6,093 nucleotides of DNA from Bacteroidota bacterium (GTDB taxonomy: Bacteria; Bacteroidota; Bacteroidia; Bacteroidales; SZUA-534): the NCBI GenBank assembly GCA_020047835.1, contig JAIFNJ010000160.1:1-6093 (forward strand). The letters run 5' to 3'. A program made the position numbers and the translations under genes. This document shows, piece after piece, positions 5,968-6,093 of this stretch; positions within the stretch are counted from its first letter, which is position 1; every line of letters starts with the position of its first letter. The notes beneath the pieces are model-generated. The model searched no databases. It had not been told where the DNA came from and was given only the letters and a program-made list of their open reading frames with translations.

Positions 5968-6093
5968 ATGAATGTAGTTGAAAAAAGGGATTTTATCCAC
6001 AGTCATTTACATGAAGCTGATGATTTTCTAATTGATCAGTTTTATGAGACATTGCGCAAAGATGAAGTTTTAAAAGAAAAATTAGTTTCCAGG
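5968..6093 (+). CDS. Antitoxin-like addiction-module protein, N-terminal part (3' end outside window)
   Basis: The frame from the ATG at 5968 is open to the last base, giving the first 42 residues. It begins MNVVEKRDFIHSHLHEADD and continues as charged, helical sequence (FYETLRKDEVLKEKL). The MNxxEKRxxIHxHLH start is one I associate with short Bacteroidota proteins annotated as addiction-module or antitoxin-like components, often next to a RelE/ParE-type toxin. Neither the C-terminus nor a toxin gene is in the window, so the role is inferred from resemblance alone. The start is supported by a -7 element at a suitable distance and by the position of the motif at the very N-terminus. It lies 58 bases after gltX on the same strand but appears to have its own promoter. 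Confidence 0.6.
   Translation, partial: MNVVEKRDFIHSHLHEADDFLIDQFYETLRKDEVLKEKLVSR

Overview
This window looks like a chromosomal stretch from a member of the Bacteroidota. The genes lack Shine-Dalgarno sequences and have A/T-rich leaders. All four complete or starting transcription units are preceded by a -7 element of the Bacteroidota type (TAnnTTTG or one mismatch). The gene types (periplasmic TPR histidine kinase, MORN-repeat protein, a GltX with a Bacteroidota-like insert after its KLSKR motif, a short antitoxin-like protein) fit the same phylum. I cannot name a genus.

Layout. Positions 1-255 hold the 3' end of a gene on the + strand whose last residues resemble the C-terminus of dGTPase-like HD-domain dNTP triphosphohydrolases. 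Positions 304-2478 encode a complete 724-residue hybrid of TPR sensor and histidine kinase, followed after one base by a 241-residue membrane-anchored MORN-repeat protein (2480-3205). These two almost certainly form an operon. The next gene (4095-3202, - strand) is a ten-helix EamA/DMT-family transporter. It converges on the MORN gene so closely that the two stop codons share the palindrome TTAA. Positions 4096-4388 are a 293-base divergent intergenic region with two promoters and two sets of degenerate short tandem repeats. Positions 4389-5909 encode glutamyl-tRNA synthetase. Its open frame extends upstream to 4221, but family length, the HIGH-region position and the promoter all place the true start at 4389. 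The window ends inside a short gene starting at 5968 that resembles Bacteroidota antitoxin-like addiction-module proteins.

How the parts relate. The kinase and the MORN protein both place repeat domains outside the cytoplasm and are probably translated together. No response regulator is visible beside them, so the kinase looks like an orphan in this window. The transporter, gltX and the antitoxin-like gene appear to be independent units. I see no insertion sequence, CRISPR array, tRNA, rRNA or obvious phage gene. The least explained parts are the degenerate 7- and 9-base tandem repeats running into the divergent promoters, the probable leaderless start of the transporter gene, and the kinase/MORN pair.
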